From Allorhodoferax sp032337135 (GTDB lineage: Bacteria > Pseudomonadota > Gammaproteobacteria > Burkholderiales > Burkholderiaceae_C), in the NCBI RefSeq assembly GCF_032337135.1, contig NZ_JAVXZZ010000002.1, positions 806,001 through 870,000 on the forward strand: DNA of 64,000 bases. Direction: 5' to 3'. This document shows, piece by piece, positions 43,294 through 53,696 of the stretch (positions are counted from its first letter, which is position 1; each line of letters opens with the position of its first letter). The notes below the pieces were generated by a model that had not been told where the DNA came from, did no database searches, and was given only the letters and a program-made list of their open reading frames with translations. The position numbers and the translations under genes were made by a program.

Positions 43294-43667
43294 GGTTTTC
43301 GCTTTCGGCGGGCGGGTTGGAGAGTGGTATCGGACACCGGCTTGGCTTGCAGTTCCGCCAGATAGTCTTCCAGGCGGTCAAGGCTCTGTTCCCAGAACTG
43401 GCGGTACTGCGCCACCCAGTCGGCAGCCTCGCGCAGTGGCGCCGCCTGCAGCTGGCAAGGGCGCCATTGGGCTTGTCGGCCCTGGCGCACCAGCCCGGCG
43501 CGCTGAAGCACCTTGAGGTGCTTGGTAACCGCGGGCGCGCTGATGGAAAACGGTTTGGATAGCTCAGCGACGGACGTTTCGCCCTGCGACAGTCGTGCCA
43601 AGATGGCGCGCCTCGTGGGGTCGGCCAAAGCGGCGAAGGTGGCACTGAGGGGGTCGGTTGCGGGCAT
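43290..43667 (-). CDS. ArsR-family transcriptional regulator
   Basis: The 125-residue protein has the winged helix of ArsR/SmtB regulators (LADPTRRAILARLSQGETSVAELSKPFSISAPAVTKHLKVLQRAGLVRQGRQAQWR, with PAVTKHLKVL as recognition helix). It lacks the ELCVCDL metal site, so it is not a classic metal sensor. It belongs to the group paired with SRPBCC proteins. A 22-bp near-perfect dyad lies 10 bp upstream of the start, ideal for autorepression. Confidence 0.94.
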   Translation of the reverse strand: MPATDPLSATFAALADPTRRAILARLSQGETSVAELSKPFSISAPAVTKHLKVLQRAGLVRQGRQAQWRPCQLQAAPLREAADWVAQYRQFWEQSLDRLEDYLAELQAKPVSDTTLQPARRKRKP

Positions 43668-43677
43668 CAGCTGATAT

Positions 43678-43699
43678 TAATTCACCGAATGGTTAATTA
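43678..43699. promoter_or_regulatory. Candidate ArsR autoregulatory operator
   Basis: TAATTCACC (43678-43686) and GGTTAATTA (43691-43699) are inverted repeats with one mismatch around GAAT. The dyad lies 10 bp before the minus-strand arsR start and 112 bp before the plus-strand dehydrogenase start. Confidence 0.7.
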
Positions 43700-43811
43700 C
43701 AAGCTGAAAGCCTGCCGAGTTCTTATCGCCCGTGCGACAAGCCCTCGGTGCGCCCACGGGCACAATCGCCGCTGGACCAACAACCTTTGCCATACACCGG
43801 ACCGACATCCC

Positions 43812-44603
43812 ATGACACGTACCGTTCAACAGCTTTTTGACCTGACTGGAAAAACCGCCCTGATCACCGGCGGATCGCGCGGCCTGGGCCTGCAACTGGC
43901 GCATGCCCTGGGCGAGGCCGGAGCCAAGGTGATGATCTCCTCGCGCAAGGCAGACGAATTGGAAGCCGCTGTTGCCGAACTGCAGGCCGCCGGCATTGAC
44001 GCCCGCTGGGTGGCTGCCGACTGCGCCAAGGACGCAGACATCGCGCGCCTGGCCGACGAGACACTGCAGCGCATGGGCGACGTGGACATCCTGGTGAACA
44101 ACGCCGGGGCCAGCTGGGGCGCGCCGGCCGAAGACCATCCCATCGAGGCCTGGGACAAGGTCATGAACCTCAACGTGCGTGGCTACTTTTTGCTGAGCCA
44201 GATCATTGCCAAGCGCAGCATGATCCCGCGCAAGCAGGGTCGCATCATCAACGTGGCCTCCATTGCCGGCCTCAACGGCAACCCGGCCATCATGACCACC
44301 ATTGCCTACAACACCTCCAAGGGTGCAGTCATCAACTTCACCCGCACGCTGGGAGCCGAGTGGGGCAAGTACAACATCACCGTCAACGCCATCTGCCCGG
44401 GCTTCTTCCCCAGCAAAATGACCGCCGGCATTCTGAAGATGGCCGGTGAAGAGAACCTGGCGGCCCACGCTCCGTTGCGCCGCATCGGCGATGACGAAGA
44501 CCTCAAGGGCCTGTGCGTGCTGTACGCGTCGGACGCTGGCAAGCACATCACCGGCCAGTGGCTGGCGGTGGACGGTGGCGTGAGCGTCGTTACCGGAGGA
44601 TGA
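43812..44603 (+). CDS. Short-chain dehydrogenase/reductase (SDR)
   Basis: The 263-residue NAD(P)-dependent oxidoreductase has TGGSRGLGLQLAHALGEAG (TGxxxGxG cofactor motif), DILVNNAGASWG, and the catalytic Ser...Tyr-xxx-Lys set in NVASIAGLNG and AYNTSKGAVINFTR. The tail VDGGVSVVTGG is standard. Its place in the acyl-CoA island suggests it acts on a hydroxyacyl or related alcohol; gluconate-5-dehydrogenase-like and ketoacyl-reductase-like enzymes share this pattern. I start at 43812 (MTRTVQQLF), where the family begins; upstream in-frame sequence covers the ArsR operator. The next gene begins 1 bp after the stop. Confidence 0.93.
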   Translation: MTRTVQQLFDLTGKTALITGGSRGLGLQLAHALGEAGAKVMISSRKADELEAAVAELQAAGIDARWVAADCAKDADIARLADETLQRMGDVDILVNNAGASWGAPAEDHPIEAWDKVMNLNVRGYFLLSQIIAKRSMIPRKQGRIINVASIAGLNGNPAIMTTIAYNTSKGAVINFTRTLGAEWGKYNITVNAICPGFFPSKMTAGILKMAGEENLAAHAPLRRIGDDEDLKGLCVLYASDAGKHITGQWLAVDGGVSVVTGG

Positions 44604-44604
44604 T

Positions 44605-45072
44605 TTGTCAGCCAATTTGTTCGACAAGGCCGTCGGTTTCGGGGTGGACATCCCCTTTGTCCGCCACCTGGGCTTTGTGCTCACGTTGTTCGAGGGCGGG
44701 CGCTCGGAAATCCGCTACGAGGCGCTGCCCGAGCACCTGAATTCGTTTGGCGTGACCCACGGCGGTGCACTCATGACCTTGCTGGACGTGAGCATGGCCA
44801 CGGCTGCGCGCAGCATCACGCCCGATATGGGGGTGGTCACCATCGAGATGAAGACCAGCTTCATGCAGCCGGCACTCGGCCCGCTCACGGCCCACGGCGA
44901 ACTGATGCACCGCACCGCCACCATGGCCTTTACCCAGGCTACCGTGCGCGACGCCCAGGGCAAGGCCTGTGCCCACGCGACCGGCACCTTCAAGTACGTC
45001 AAGCGTCTGCCCACGGGTGCCAAGAGCGTGCAGGGCCTGCGTACCCCGGAAAGCGGCATATCTACCGACTGA
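44605..45072 (+). CDS. PaaI-type hotdog-fold acyl-CoA thioesterase
   Basis: The 155-residue protein has the hotdog core HLNSFGVTHGGALMTLLDVSMATAARS with the active-site region N-F-G-V-THGG and D, then VTIEMKTSFMQPALGPLTAHGEL. Such enzymes hydrolyse stalled or excess acyl-CoAs. The start is TTG: GGAGGA lies 4 bases before it, and the codon begins one base after the stop of the SDR gene; no ATG fits. The pair is clearly co-transcribed. Confidence 0.9.
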   Translation: MSANLFDKAVGFGVDIPFVRHLGFVLTLFEGGRSEIRYEALPEHLNSFGVTHGGALMTLLDVSMATAARSITPDMGVVTIEMKTSFMQPALGPLTAHGELMHRTATMAFTQATVRDAQGKACAHATGTFKYVKRLPTGAKSVQGLRTPESGISTD

Positions 45073-45081
45073 ATTGGCACC

Positions 45082-45124
45082 TGACCCTCACAGATATTGC
45101 GTAGGCAGCTACCAAAACCATAGC
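45082..45124 (+). repeat. 43-bp interspersed repeat, family B, copy 4 (intergenic)
   Basis: This copy reads TGACCC, ten bases, TGCGTAGGCAGCTAC and then a closing ATAGC at the fixed spacing. It occupies nearly the whole gap between the thioesterase and GST-like genes, ending 16 bp before the start codon. Confidence 0.8.
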
Positions 45125-45140
45125 GATTGAAACGAGCACC

Positions 45141-46079
45141 ATGGCAGACATCATCCTCCACCACTACCCGGCGTCGCCGTTTTCGGAAAAGGTCCGCCTG
45201 ATCCTAGGCTACAAGGGCCTGGCCTGGAAATCGGTCATCGTCCCGTCCATCGCGCCCAAGCCCGACGTGGTGGCGCTCACCGGTGGCTACCGCAAGACGC
45301 CGTTCCTGCAGATCGGGTGCGACGTGTACTGCGACACCGCCCTGGTGGCCCAGGTGCTCGAAGACATCCAGCCCACACCCAGCCTGCGCAGCGCTACCCA
45401 GCCGGAAGTCGCCACGGTGCTGGCCCAGTGGGCCGACTCCACCTTGTTCTGGGCTGCCTTGGGCTACAGCTTCCAGCCCAAGGGGGCGGCAGGTTTCTTT
45501 GAAGGTGCGCCGCCAGAAGCCGCCGCCGCCTTTGCACAGGACCGCGCTGCCATGTCAGCCGGCATGACGCGCCTGCGCCCCGGCGATGCCGCCACGGCCT
45601 ACCGTGGCTACCTGCAGCGCTTGGAAGGCATGCTGGGCCTGAGCACCTACTTGCTGGGCGCGCAGCCCTGCATTGCCGACTTCTCTGCCTACCACGGCCT
45701 GTGGTTCACGCGCACCTGCACCCCGGCGTTGGCCTCGGTGTTTGCGCCGTTTCCCCACGTGACGGCCTGGATGGACCGCATGGCGGCCATCGGCCACGGC
45801 TCCATGGAAAAGATGAAGTCGCAGCAAGCCATTGAGCTTTGTGCCAATGCCGCCGCACCAGCCGCCTTGCCCACTGGTGCCTTCGTGGACGACCATGGCA
45901 TTGCCTTGGGCTCGCAGGTAAGCGTCAGCGCCGAGTCCTTTGGCCAGGAGCCCACCACGGGTGAGCTGGTGGCCGCCACGGCCGACCGCTTCATCCTGCG
46001 CCGCACCGACGAACGCGCGGGCCTGGTGCACGTGCATTTCCCCCGCATCGGCTTTGTGCTGCGCAAGGCCGAGCGCTGA
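45141..46079 (+). CDS. Glutathione S-transferase-like protein
   Basis: The 312-residue protein has an N-terminal thioredoxin-fold GST domain (IILHHYPASPFSEKVRLILGYKGLAWKSVIVPSI, with FSEKVR in the usual place; GYRKTPFLQIG; CDTALVAQVLED) and a helical C-domain up to about residue 230. About 80 more residues follow (AFVDDHGIALGSQVSVSAESFGQEPTTGELV... HVHFPRIGFVLRK) that are not part of a normal GST and may form a separate beta domain. Its location between acyl-CoA genes suggests a role in the same pathway, but the substrate is unknown. It is preceded by a repeat and followed after 28 bp by a second SDR. Confidence 0.88.
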   Translation: MADIILHHYPASPFSEKVRLILGYKGLAWKSVIVPSIAPKPDVVALTGGYRKTPFLQIGCDVYCDTALVAQVLEDIQPTPSLRSATQPEVATVLAQWADSTLFWAALGYSFQPKGAAGFFEGAPPEAAAAFAQDRAAMSAGMTRLRPGDAATAYRGYLQRLEGMLGLSTYLLGAQPCIADFSAYHGLWFTRTCTPALASVFAPFPHVTAWMDRMAAIGHGSMEKMKSQQAIELCANAAAPAALPTGAFVDDHGIALGSQVSVSAESFGQEPTTGELVAATADRFILRRTDERAGLVHVHFPRIGFVLRKAER

Positions 46080-46107
46080 TTTCCACCTTTCCATTGGATA
46101 CCAAACC

Positions 46108-47016
46108 ATGATCACCGACTTCCACAACAAGACCGCCGTATTGACCGGCGCCGGTTCCGGCTTCGGACTGGAGTGCGCCCGCATTGGTGCCAAACTGGGC
46201 ATGAACCTGGTGCTGGCCGACGTGCAGGCCGACGCCCTGGAGCGCTCCGCCGCCGAAATGCGTGCTGCCGGTGCCCAGGTATTGGCCATGCAGGTGGACG
46301 TGTCCAAGGCCGAGCAGGTGGATGCGCTGGCCGCGGCCACCCGCGAGCGCTTCGGTGCCCCGCACTTCGTGTTCAACAACGCGGGCGTGGGCTCGGCCGG
46401 CCTCATCTGGGAAAACACCCTCAAGGACTGGGACTGGGTGCTGGGCGTGAACCTCATGGGTGTGGTGCACGGCGTGCGCGCCTTCACCCCCATGATGCTC
46501 GAAGCCGCCGCCCAAGACCCGGCCTGGACCGGCCACATCGTCAACACCGCCAGCATGGCCGGCATGGTGAACATGCCCAACATGGGCATCTACAACGTGA
46601 GCAAGCACGCCGTGGTGTCGCTCACCGAAACCCTGTACCAGGACCTGGCGCTGGTGACCGACCAGGTGTCGGCCAGCGTGCTGTGCCCGTTCTTCGTGCC
46701 CACGGGCATCCACCAGAGCCATCGCAACCGCCCCGAAGGCATGGCGGAGGAAAAGCCCACCCGCAGCCAGATGATTGGCCAGGCCATGTCCGAAAAGGCC
46801 GTGACCAGCGGCAAGGTTACCGCCGCCGAGGTAGCGCAGATGGTGTTCGACGCCATTGCCGCCAACCGTTTCTACGTGTTCAGCCACCCGCAGTCGCTCA
46901 GCAGCGTGCAGACCCGCCTGGAAGACGTGATGCAGATCCGCAACCCCAGCGATCCGTTTGCCTACAAGCCTTCGTTGGGCGCGGACCTGAAGAAGGCCCT
47001 GCGTGCAGCGGGTTGA
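46108..47016 (+). CDS. Short-chain dehydrogenase/reductase (SDR), second copy
   Basis: The 302-residue protein has AVLTGAGSGFGLECARIGAKLGMNLVLADVQ (cofactor motif TGAGSGFG and an acidic residue favouring NAD), FNNAGVGSAG, NTASMAGMVNMPNMGIYNVSKHAVVSLTE with the Ser/Tyr/Lys triad, and a C-terminal extension of about 50 residues (VFSHPQSLSSVQTRLEDVMQ) beyond the common SDR length. It resembles the SDR group often annotated in fatty-acid or aromatic degradation clusters. It is different in sequence from the SDR at 43812. The start at 46108 begins the conserved fold. Confidence 0.93.
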   Translation: MITDFHNKTAVLTGAGSGFGLECARIGAKLGMNLVLADVQADALERSAAEMRAAGAQVLAMQVDVSKAEQVDALAAATRERFGAPHFVFNNAGVGSAGLIWENTLKDWDWVLGVNLMGVVHGVRAFTPMMLEAAAQDPAWTGHIVNTASMAGMVNMPNMGIYNVSKHAVVSLTETLYQDLALVTDQVSASVLCPFFVPTGIHQSHRNRPEGMAEEKPTRSQMIGQAMSEKAVTSGKVTAAEVAQMVFDAIAANRFYVFSHPQSLSSVQTRLEDVMQIRNPSDPFAYKPSLGADLKKALRAAG

Positions 47017-47038
47017 GACGCCTGCGGGAGGTGATGCC

Positions 47039-47341
47039 ATGGTCGTAGTGCTGGGTAGTGTACTGGTGCGGGAAGGCTGCCTGGCCGAGGCGCAGGCCGT
47101 CAGCCTGGAGCACGTGCGCCGCTCGCGCCAGGAGCCGGGCTGTATCTCCCATGCCGTGCATGTGGACTGTGAAAACCCGAATCGGCTGGTGTTCGTCGAA
47201 GAGTGGGTCGATGACGCCACACTGCAGGCGCATTTCCGGGTTCCCGCGTCGCGGCAATTCGTGGCGGACCTGACGCGCTGCGCCGCCCAGCCGCCCGACA
47301 TGGCGCTGTACCGGGCCGAAAAGCTTCCACAGCGCTCTTGA
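47039..47341 (+). CDS. Antibiotic biosynthesis monooxygenase (ABM)-domain protein
   Basis: The 100-residue protein has the ABM dimeric ferredoxin-like fold pattern: VLGSVLVREGCLAEAQAVSLEHVRRSRQEPGCISHAVHVDCENPNRLVFVEEWVDDATLQAHFRVPASRQFV (key parts EPGCI, F.EEW.D and HF). Members act as cofactor-free quinone or haem monooxygenases or as metabolite-cleaning proteins. GGGAGG is well spaced before the ATG at 47039; an upstream ATG at 47003 lies in the SDR gene. It is the last gene of the run. Confidence 0.9.
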   Translation: MVVVLGSVLVREGCLAEAQAVSLEHVRRSRQEPGCISHAVHVDCENPNRLVFVEEWVDDATLQAHFRVPASRQFVADLTRCAAQPPDMALYRAEKLPQRS

Positions 47342-47419
47342 TACCACCTTTGCCCGCCAGGGCCGATTAGCAGGTAAAATGGCGGGTTTTCGACCACCAA
47401 CCAACATCAGGACAAGAAA

Positions 47420-47584
47420 ATGGGCAACAAGATTGTTACCGAAGCCGATCGCAAAGCCACTCCGCGCCCCGTGCCCCCGAACGGCACCAGCATCCCCACC
47501 CCCGGCCGTGGCCAACGCGTCAGCCTGGAGCGCGGTGTTGCCACCCGTTCGAAGAAGAACCCCGGCAAGCGCCACGGCAAGTAA
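47420..47584 (+). CDS. Small basic protein, 54 residues
   Basis: This short reading frame starts MGNKIVTEADRKATPRP and ends with a basic tail (VATRSKKNPGKRHGK). It contains many Lys, Arg, Pro and Gly, with no membrane segment. AGGAC lies before the ATG, and a possible -10 (TAAAAT) lies 45 bp upstream. A strong terminator follows 43 bp after the stop, so it looks like a single-gene transcription unit. I do not know the function; the composition would suit a nucleic-acid- or ribosome-associated peptide. The confidence rests on the isolated unit with its own signals. Confidence 0.7.
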   Translation: MGNKIVTEADRKATPRPVPPNGTSIPTPGRGQRVSLERGVATRSKKNPGKRHGK

Positions 47585-47627
47585 TGCATGGCTGACACCC
47601 GTCCTGCACGGGTGCCGCTGAAACAAC

Positions 47628-47657
47628 AAAGCCCTCCATGCGAGGGCTTTTTGTTTT
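47628..47657. terminator. Rho-independent terminator after the small basic protein
   Basis: AAAGCCCTC (47628-47636) pairs perfectly with GAGGGCTTT (47642-47650), followed by TTGTTTT. On the minus strand the tail is GTTGTTT, so it can also serve the converging gene. Confidence 0.92.
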
Positions 47658-47683
47658 GGCGAAGGCGGTGAACCTGCTGGCGG

Positions 47684-48019
47684 CTACCGATGGCGCTGGG
47701 GCCGCAGTTTCTTCGTCAGCCACCAGAGGGCGCCCGCGAATGGGACAGACCATGCAATCCCCGAGCCCACGATGAAGATGGCTGCATTGCCGTAGGTACC
47801 GAACCCGCCGCCGAACACGAGCGAACCATTGAGCTGGATGTACAGCCACACCCCCGGCCACAGCACCCAGGCCAGAACGCTCTCGTTCCGATACCCGAAC
47901 TCGGGCGAGACCAGCACGTACGCCACGGTGGAAACAGCCAGCCCTAGAAGAAGGGCGCCGACCCCACAGCGAACCAAGGCCTTGCGCGCTTGGCTTGAAT
48001 CAGCATTGAGGTTCGACAT
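47684..48019 (-). CDS. Hypothetical membrane protein
   Basis: I do not recognise this 111-residue protein. It has a first membrane helix (ALVRCGVGALLLGLAVSTVAYVLV), a middle hydrophobic stretch (VLAWVLWPGVWLYIQL), a glycine-rich loop (GSLVFGGGFGTYG) and a third helix (AAIFIVGSGIAWSVPFAGALWWL), ending in a basic tail. I start at 48019 because GGAG lies eight bases upstream; further upstream in-frame ATGs lack one. The role is unknown. Confidence 0.6.
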   Translation of the reverse strand: MSNLNADSSQARKALVRCGVGALLLGLAVSTVAYVLVSPEFGYRNESVLAWVLWPGVWLYIQLNGSLVFGGGFGTYGNAAIFIVGSGIAWSVPFAGALWWLTKKLRPQRHR

Positions 48020-48057
48020 CGGGTTGTCTCCGTAAGCCATGCATGGCTGCCCAGTTC

Positions 48058-48531
48058 CTAGGCCTGCCTGGTCAGCCAATAGTCGCGCATCAGTTCGAGC
48101 GCCCACGTCGGCTGGCGCACTTGCTGGCGCGGCAGGAACTCCACCATCACGGGTTTGATGTCCAGTACCGGCGTGCCATCGATGGCGTCGAGCTCAGCCA
48201 CTACCAGCCTCGTTCCCTCTACGCGCACTATGCGGCAGATGGTGCTGCCAATCCGGTTCGGTCGGTTCTTTCCGCGCTGTGCAAAGATGCCCACCGCCGG
48301 CCATGCAGGGTTGTTGCGCGGGTGCCGCGCGCCGGATACCACCTTGGCCGGATCTACCGCGTGAAAGAGGAACAGAACCTCCACATGCGAGAACGCCTCC
48401 AGCCCTTGCAAGGCTTCCGCGCCGAAGCCGTCCGTCAGCCGGATGCACGCCTCTTCGCCCCCCCAGAAGTCGTCCTCGGCGTGCGGCCGAACACCTTCGA
48501 CAAAACCGATGGCCTGGACCGATGCATGCAT
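48058..48531 (-). CDS. TsaA/TrmO-like (UPF0066) protein, possible tRNA methyltransferase
   Basis: The 157-residue protein shows the UPF0066 signature: FHAVDPAKVVSGARHPRNNPAWPAVGIFAQRGKNRPNRIGSTICRIVRVEGTRLVVAELDAIDGTPVLDIKP (key parts ARHPR, GIFAQR, NRPNRIG and DGTPVLDIKP). In E. coli TrmO this domain methylates t6A37 of threonine tRNAs with SAM; this shorter protein lacks the C-terminal part of TrmO, so the substrate may differ. GAGG lies seven bases before the ATG at 48531. Confidence 0.9.
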   Translation of the reverse strand: MHASVQAIGFVEGVRPHAEDDFWGGEEACIRLTDGFGAEALQGLEAFSHVEVLFLFHAVDPAKVVSGARHPRNNPAWPAVGIFAQRGKNRPNRIGSTICRIVRVEGTRLVVAELDAIDGTPVLDIKPVMVEFLPRQQVRQPTWALELMRDYWLTRQA

Positions 48532-48715
48532 TGCGATACCTCCATGTGCGAGATTCGAAACCAAAGCCGCGCCGCTTGTGGCAGCGAGCGAGCCTCATGA
48601 TAAGCACCAGGGCGTGGCGAGCAGTCGGTTTGGCCGATGGGGGACGAGAGCAAGACAGATGGCTGTGACTGCCGATATCAGGGAGTGGCGCCGTGGTCGT
48701 CGATTGGCTTGCCGT

Positions 48716-49915
48716 CTACTGCAACCGGTTCAACGCGTCCAACGCGGCCTGCATGTCCTTGCCGTATTCGCGCAGATAGCGTTCACGCTCTTCGCTGCTC
48801 CACTCTGCAGCCGAAAAGCTGCTGACGGCGTAGCGCTTGCTGGTGATCACCACGCCGCTCTGGCGGGCCATCATGGCGCGGTCGGGGAAGGCGTTTTCCT
48901 TCAGCAGGAAGCCGTCCACATCCACCAGGCTCAGGGGGAAGGCAGGGGCCTTGTCGCGGATCAGGGCGCCGAACAGGTTGAGCTTGAATTCCTGCATGCC
49001 CACTTTCACTTCGTCGTTGAACTGCAGCAGGGCAAAGGGCTTGCCGTTGGCGTCGTACACCCGGCCGCTGACCACGTAGCGTCCGGGCTCGCGGATCTGG
49101 GCCTTGAGGTAGAAATTCAGCGAACCGTTTTCCTGCACCTCGCGGGCACCGACCCAGGTGGCGGGAACGTTGGGGCTGTAGATTACGTCGAACGCGTAGG
49201 CACCGGTTTCGCCGTTGGCGCTGATCTGGGCCAGGATGCGGATGGTGCCCGCGTACGCAGCGAAGCCTTGCGTGGAAGGCGTCAGCCGGGCAGTGTACTT
49301 GCCGTCGCGGGCCGAGATATCGGGGGCCACGCCGTCGTCATTGAATGGCACTTCGGCACTGATGAGCGTAACGGGCGTGCTGGTATCCGCCACGGTCTGG
49401 GCCTGTGAGCGGGTAATGCTTAGCGGAACGGGGCGGCCACTGTCATCGGTGGCTTCGATGCTCACCAACACCGATTCGGCACCGCTCAGGAATACGCGGT
49501 CCTGGCTGGTACGCAGGCGAATGCCTTTGACCCCCTTGCCGCTGGCGTCGCGCAGGGCCTTGAACTCTTCCACCGGTGCGAAGGGCTTGGTCTGGTCGGC
49601 GTGTTCGGAGATGGGGCGCGAGTCGTGCGGGTAGCGCGTGGCGTCGCGGTACGAGGTGTAGACCTGGGTGGCACGCTCGTAGCGTTCACGTGCCTGGCGC
49701 AGCTGCTCCTGGCGGCTGGCAGACCCAAAGGTGCTGACGGCCGCTGCAGCACCTGCGCCGGTGTCCGCAGCAGCATGGCGAGCGGCCGACGTGGCCGGTG
49801 CCGTGCTTGGCTCCAGCCCGACTGTTCCCGCATCCTCCGCGGGAAGCAGCCACCAGCCGAGCATCACGGCAAGCACCGCGCCCCCGCCCAGGGCGGCCCA
49901 CGTCGATCTGCGCAT
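48716..49915 (-). CDS. Exported protein of unknown function
   Basis: This 399-residue protein has an N-terminal signal anchor (STWAALGGGAVLAVMLGWWLL), then a low-complexity Ala/Thr linker, a charged coiled stretch (QEQLRQARERYERATQVYTSYRDATRY), and two beta-sandwich-like domains (LRTSQDRVFLSGAESVLVSIEATDDSGRPVPLSI; PGRYVVSGRVYDANGKPFALLQFNDE). These resemble choice-of-anchor or fibronectin-like folds but I do not name a family. It starts 36 bp after the stop of the exported gene upstream (49951-50862), in the same direction, so the two probably work together outside the membrane. Confidence 0.65.
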   Translation of the reverse strand: MRRSTWAALGGGAVLAVMLGWWLLPAEDAGTVGLEPSTAPATSAARHAAADTGAGAAAAVSTFGSASRQEQLRQARERYERATQVYTSYRDATRYPHDSRPISEHADQTKPFAPVEEFKALRDASGKGVKGIRLRTSQDRVFLSGAESVLVSIEATDDSGRPVPLSITRSQAQTVADTSTPVTLISAEVPFNDDGVAPDISARDGKYTARLTPSTQGFAAYAGTIRILAQISANGETGAYAFDVIYSPNVPATWVGAREVQENGSLNFYLKAQIREPGRYVVSGRVYDANGKPFALLQFNDEVKVGMQEFKLNLFGALIRDKAPAFPLSLVDVDGFLLKENAFPDRAMMARQSGVVITSKRYAVSSFSAAEWSSEERERYLREYGKDMQAALDALNRLQ

Positions 49916-49950
49916 TCAGGCTGTCCGCTGCTGGAGGTGCGGCTGGACGG

Positions 49951-50862
49951 TCAGAGCGCGTTGGCGGCCATGTTGGCGCGCACCAGCGAAACCACGCCAC
50001 CCCAGTTGCCGTTGGTGTAGTGGTTGTAGGCCTCGTTGTCATCGCGGAACTTGACGCTGTGGTAGGCCCACTTGGTGGAACCGCCTTCATTCGCGGCAGT
50101 ACCCAGGTTCAGGTCGTTGCACCACCAGTCCGAAGGGTTGCACAGGCTCTGGCCACCGCTGCCCGACACGCCGCCCGAGGAGTGGTAGGCCACGGCCTCG
50201 TCGTCCTGGCCGGGCAGGGTGCCGGAGTAGAGCGTGCCGCTGGCACCGGCGTACATGTAGAACCACTTGGCTCGGGTCTGGTTGTGGTCGTACATGGCGC
50301 GGGCGGTGGCGGTTTTCAGGTCGGTGGTCAGCGGGTCGGAAACGGCCCAGCTGCCGATGTCGGCCAGTTCGCTGCCGCCACCGGCCCCGGCGGCGATGTT
50401 CACCCACTTGATGTTCCAGCCGGTTTGCGTGCCGCCCGCGTCACCGCACACGCCGCTGCTGTTGGGGGTGGCGTTCTTGATGTTGCGGGTGCTGCCGCCA
50501 AACAGGGACAGGGCATAGCCGGTCTGCAGATTGCCCGCGGAGTGGGCGGCGATGTAGCACCAGTTGTTGCCGGTGCAGAAGCAGTCCAGCGCATCACGGA
50601 TGCGGTAGTTCTGCAGCGAGATCTTGTTGTAGCCGTCCCAATTCACGGCCTTCTTGTTCACCCCGGCGGCGATGGAGGAGGGGCCCCAGTAGATGAAATC
50701 TGCGTAGTTGCCGTATTGGGCACTGGAGTTGCTGCGGCCATTGATCCAGAGCGAATAGTTGGTGGCGGATACGGCTCCAGCCAGGCCGAGCAGGGCGATC
50801 AGCAGCCCGGCAGCGAGGCGGCGACGGGAATCGGAAGAGCGACGAAACAGGCCAAGCAGCAT
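49951..50862 (-). CDS. Exported protein with lipase-like AHSAG motif
   Basis: The 303-residue protein has a signal peptide (RRRLAAGLLIALLGLAGAVSA, cleavage before TNYSLWING). It is rich in Gly, Asn, Ser and Trp, with six or more cysteines (DCFCTG, NNWCYI, VCGD, LCNPSDWWCND) suggesting disulfides. The segment CYIAAHSAGNLQTGYALSLFG has an AxSxG elbow after a hydrophobic strand, as in some secreted alpha/beta hydrolases; the rest shows no clear His/Asp partners. It may be a lipase-like enzyme; I do not claim it. I start at 50862 because AAGG is nine bases upstream; an ATG at 50871 would be too close. Confidence 0.65.
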   Translation of the reverse strand: MLLGLFRRSSDSRRRLAAGLLIALLGLAGAVSATNYSLWINGRSNSSAQYGNYADFIYWGPSSIAAGVNKKAVNWDGYNKISLQNYRIRDALDCFCTGNNWCYIAAHSAGNLQTGYALSLFGGSTRNIKNATPNSSGVCGDAGGTQTGWNIKWVNIAAGAGGGSELADIGSWAVSDPLTTDLKTATARAMYDHNQTRAKWFYMYAGASGTLYSGTLPGQDDEAVAYHSSGGVSGSGGQSLCNPSDWWCNDLNLGTAANEGGSTKWAYHSVKFRDDNEAYNHYTNGNWGGVVSLVRANMAANAL

Positions 50863-51167
50863 GGGAGTCATCCTTTGTGAAATGGGGTTGTCGGTACCAA
50901 CGAAATGAACTGCACGCGGCATTGTCCGGAAGTGTTCGTTTTGATTCCATTAGGGATAACCCGTTTTCGGATGTTTTCCAACGATGGGTGTTTAAATCCC
51001 ATGATTCGCGCCTTTACCCAGCTCCCTGGTGGCTGTCCCGGAGGCTTAAAAACGAACGGAAGCGCGCCGACCAACCTGGGCCGTGGCTGTGGCACACTTG
51101 CGGCCTTTGTCGTCTGGGCCCGTTGCGGCCACCCCGCTTTTTTTCGCGTTCGTTTCTCTCCCCCACC
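50863..51167. other. Intergenic region between the exported gene and tex
   Basis: These 305 bp separate two divergent genes and must contain both promoters. I see no reading frame with a ribosome site and no strong dyad. There is only a T-rich run (51137-51144) shortly before the tex start and a few short symmetric words. Confidence 0.5.
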
Positions 51168-53612
<2,445 letters not shown>

Positions 53613-53696
53613 TAGGACGGTCGCAGCACGAAGGTGACTGCGCTGCGCTGCAGTCCGCGTGATAATGCCGCCATCACCACTACGGGAGCGTTGCCT

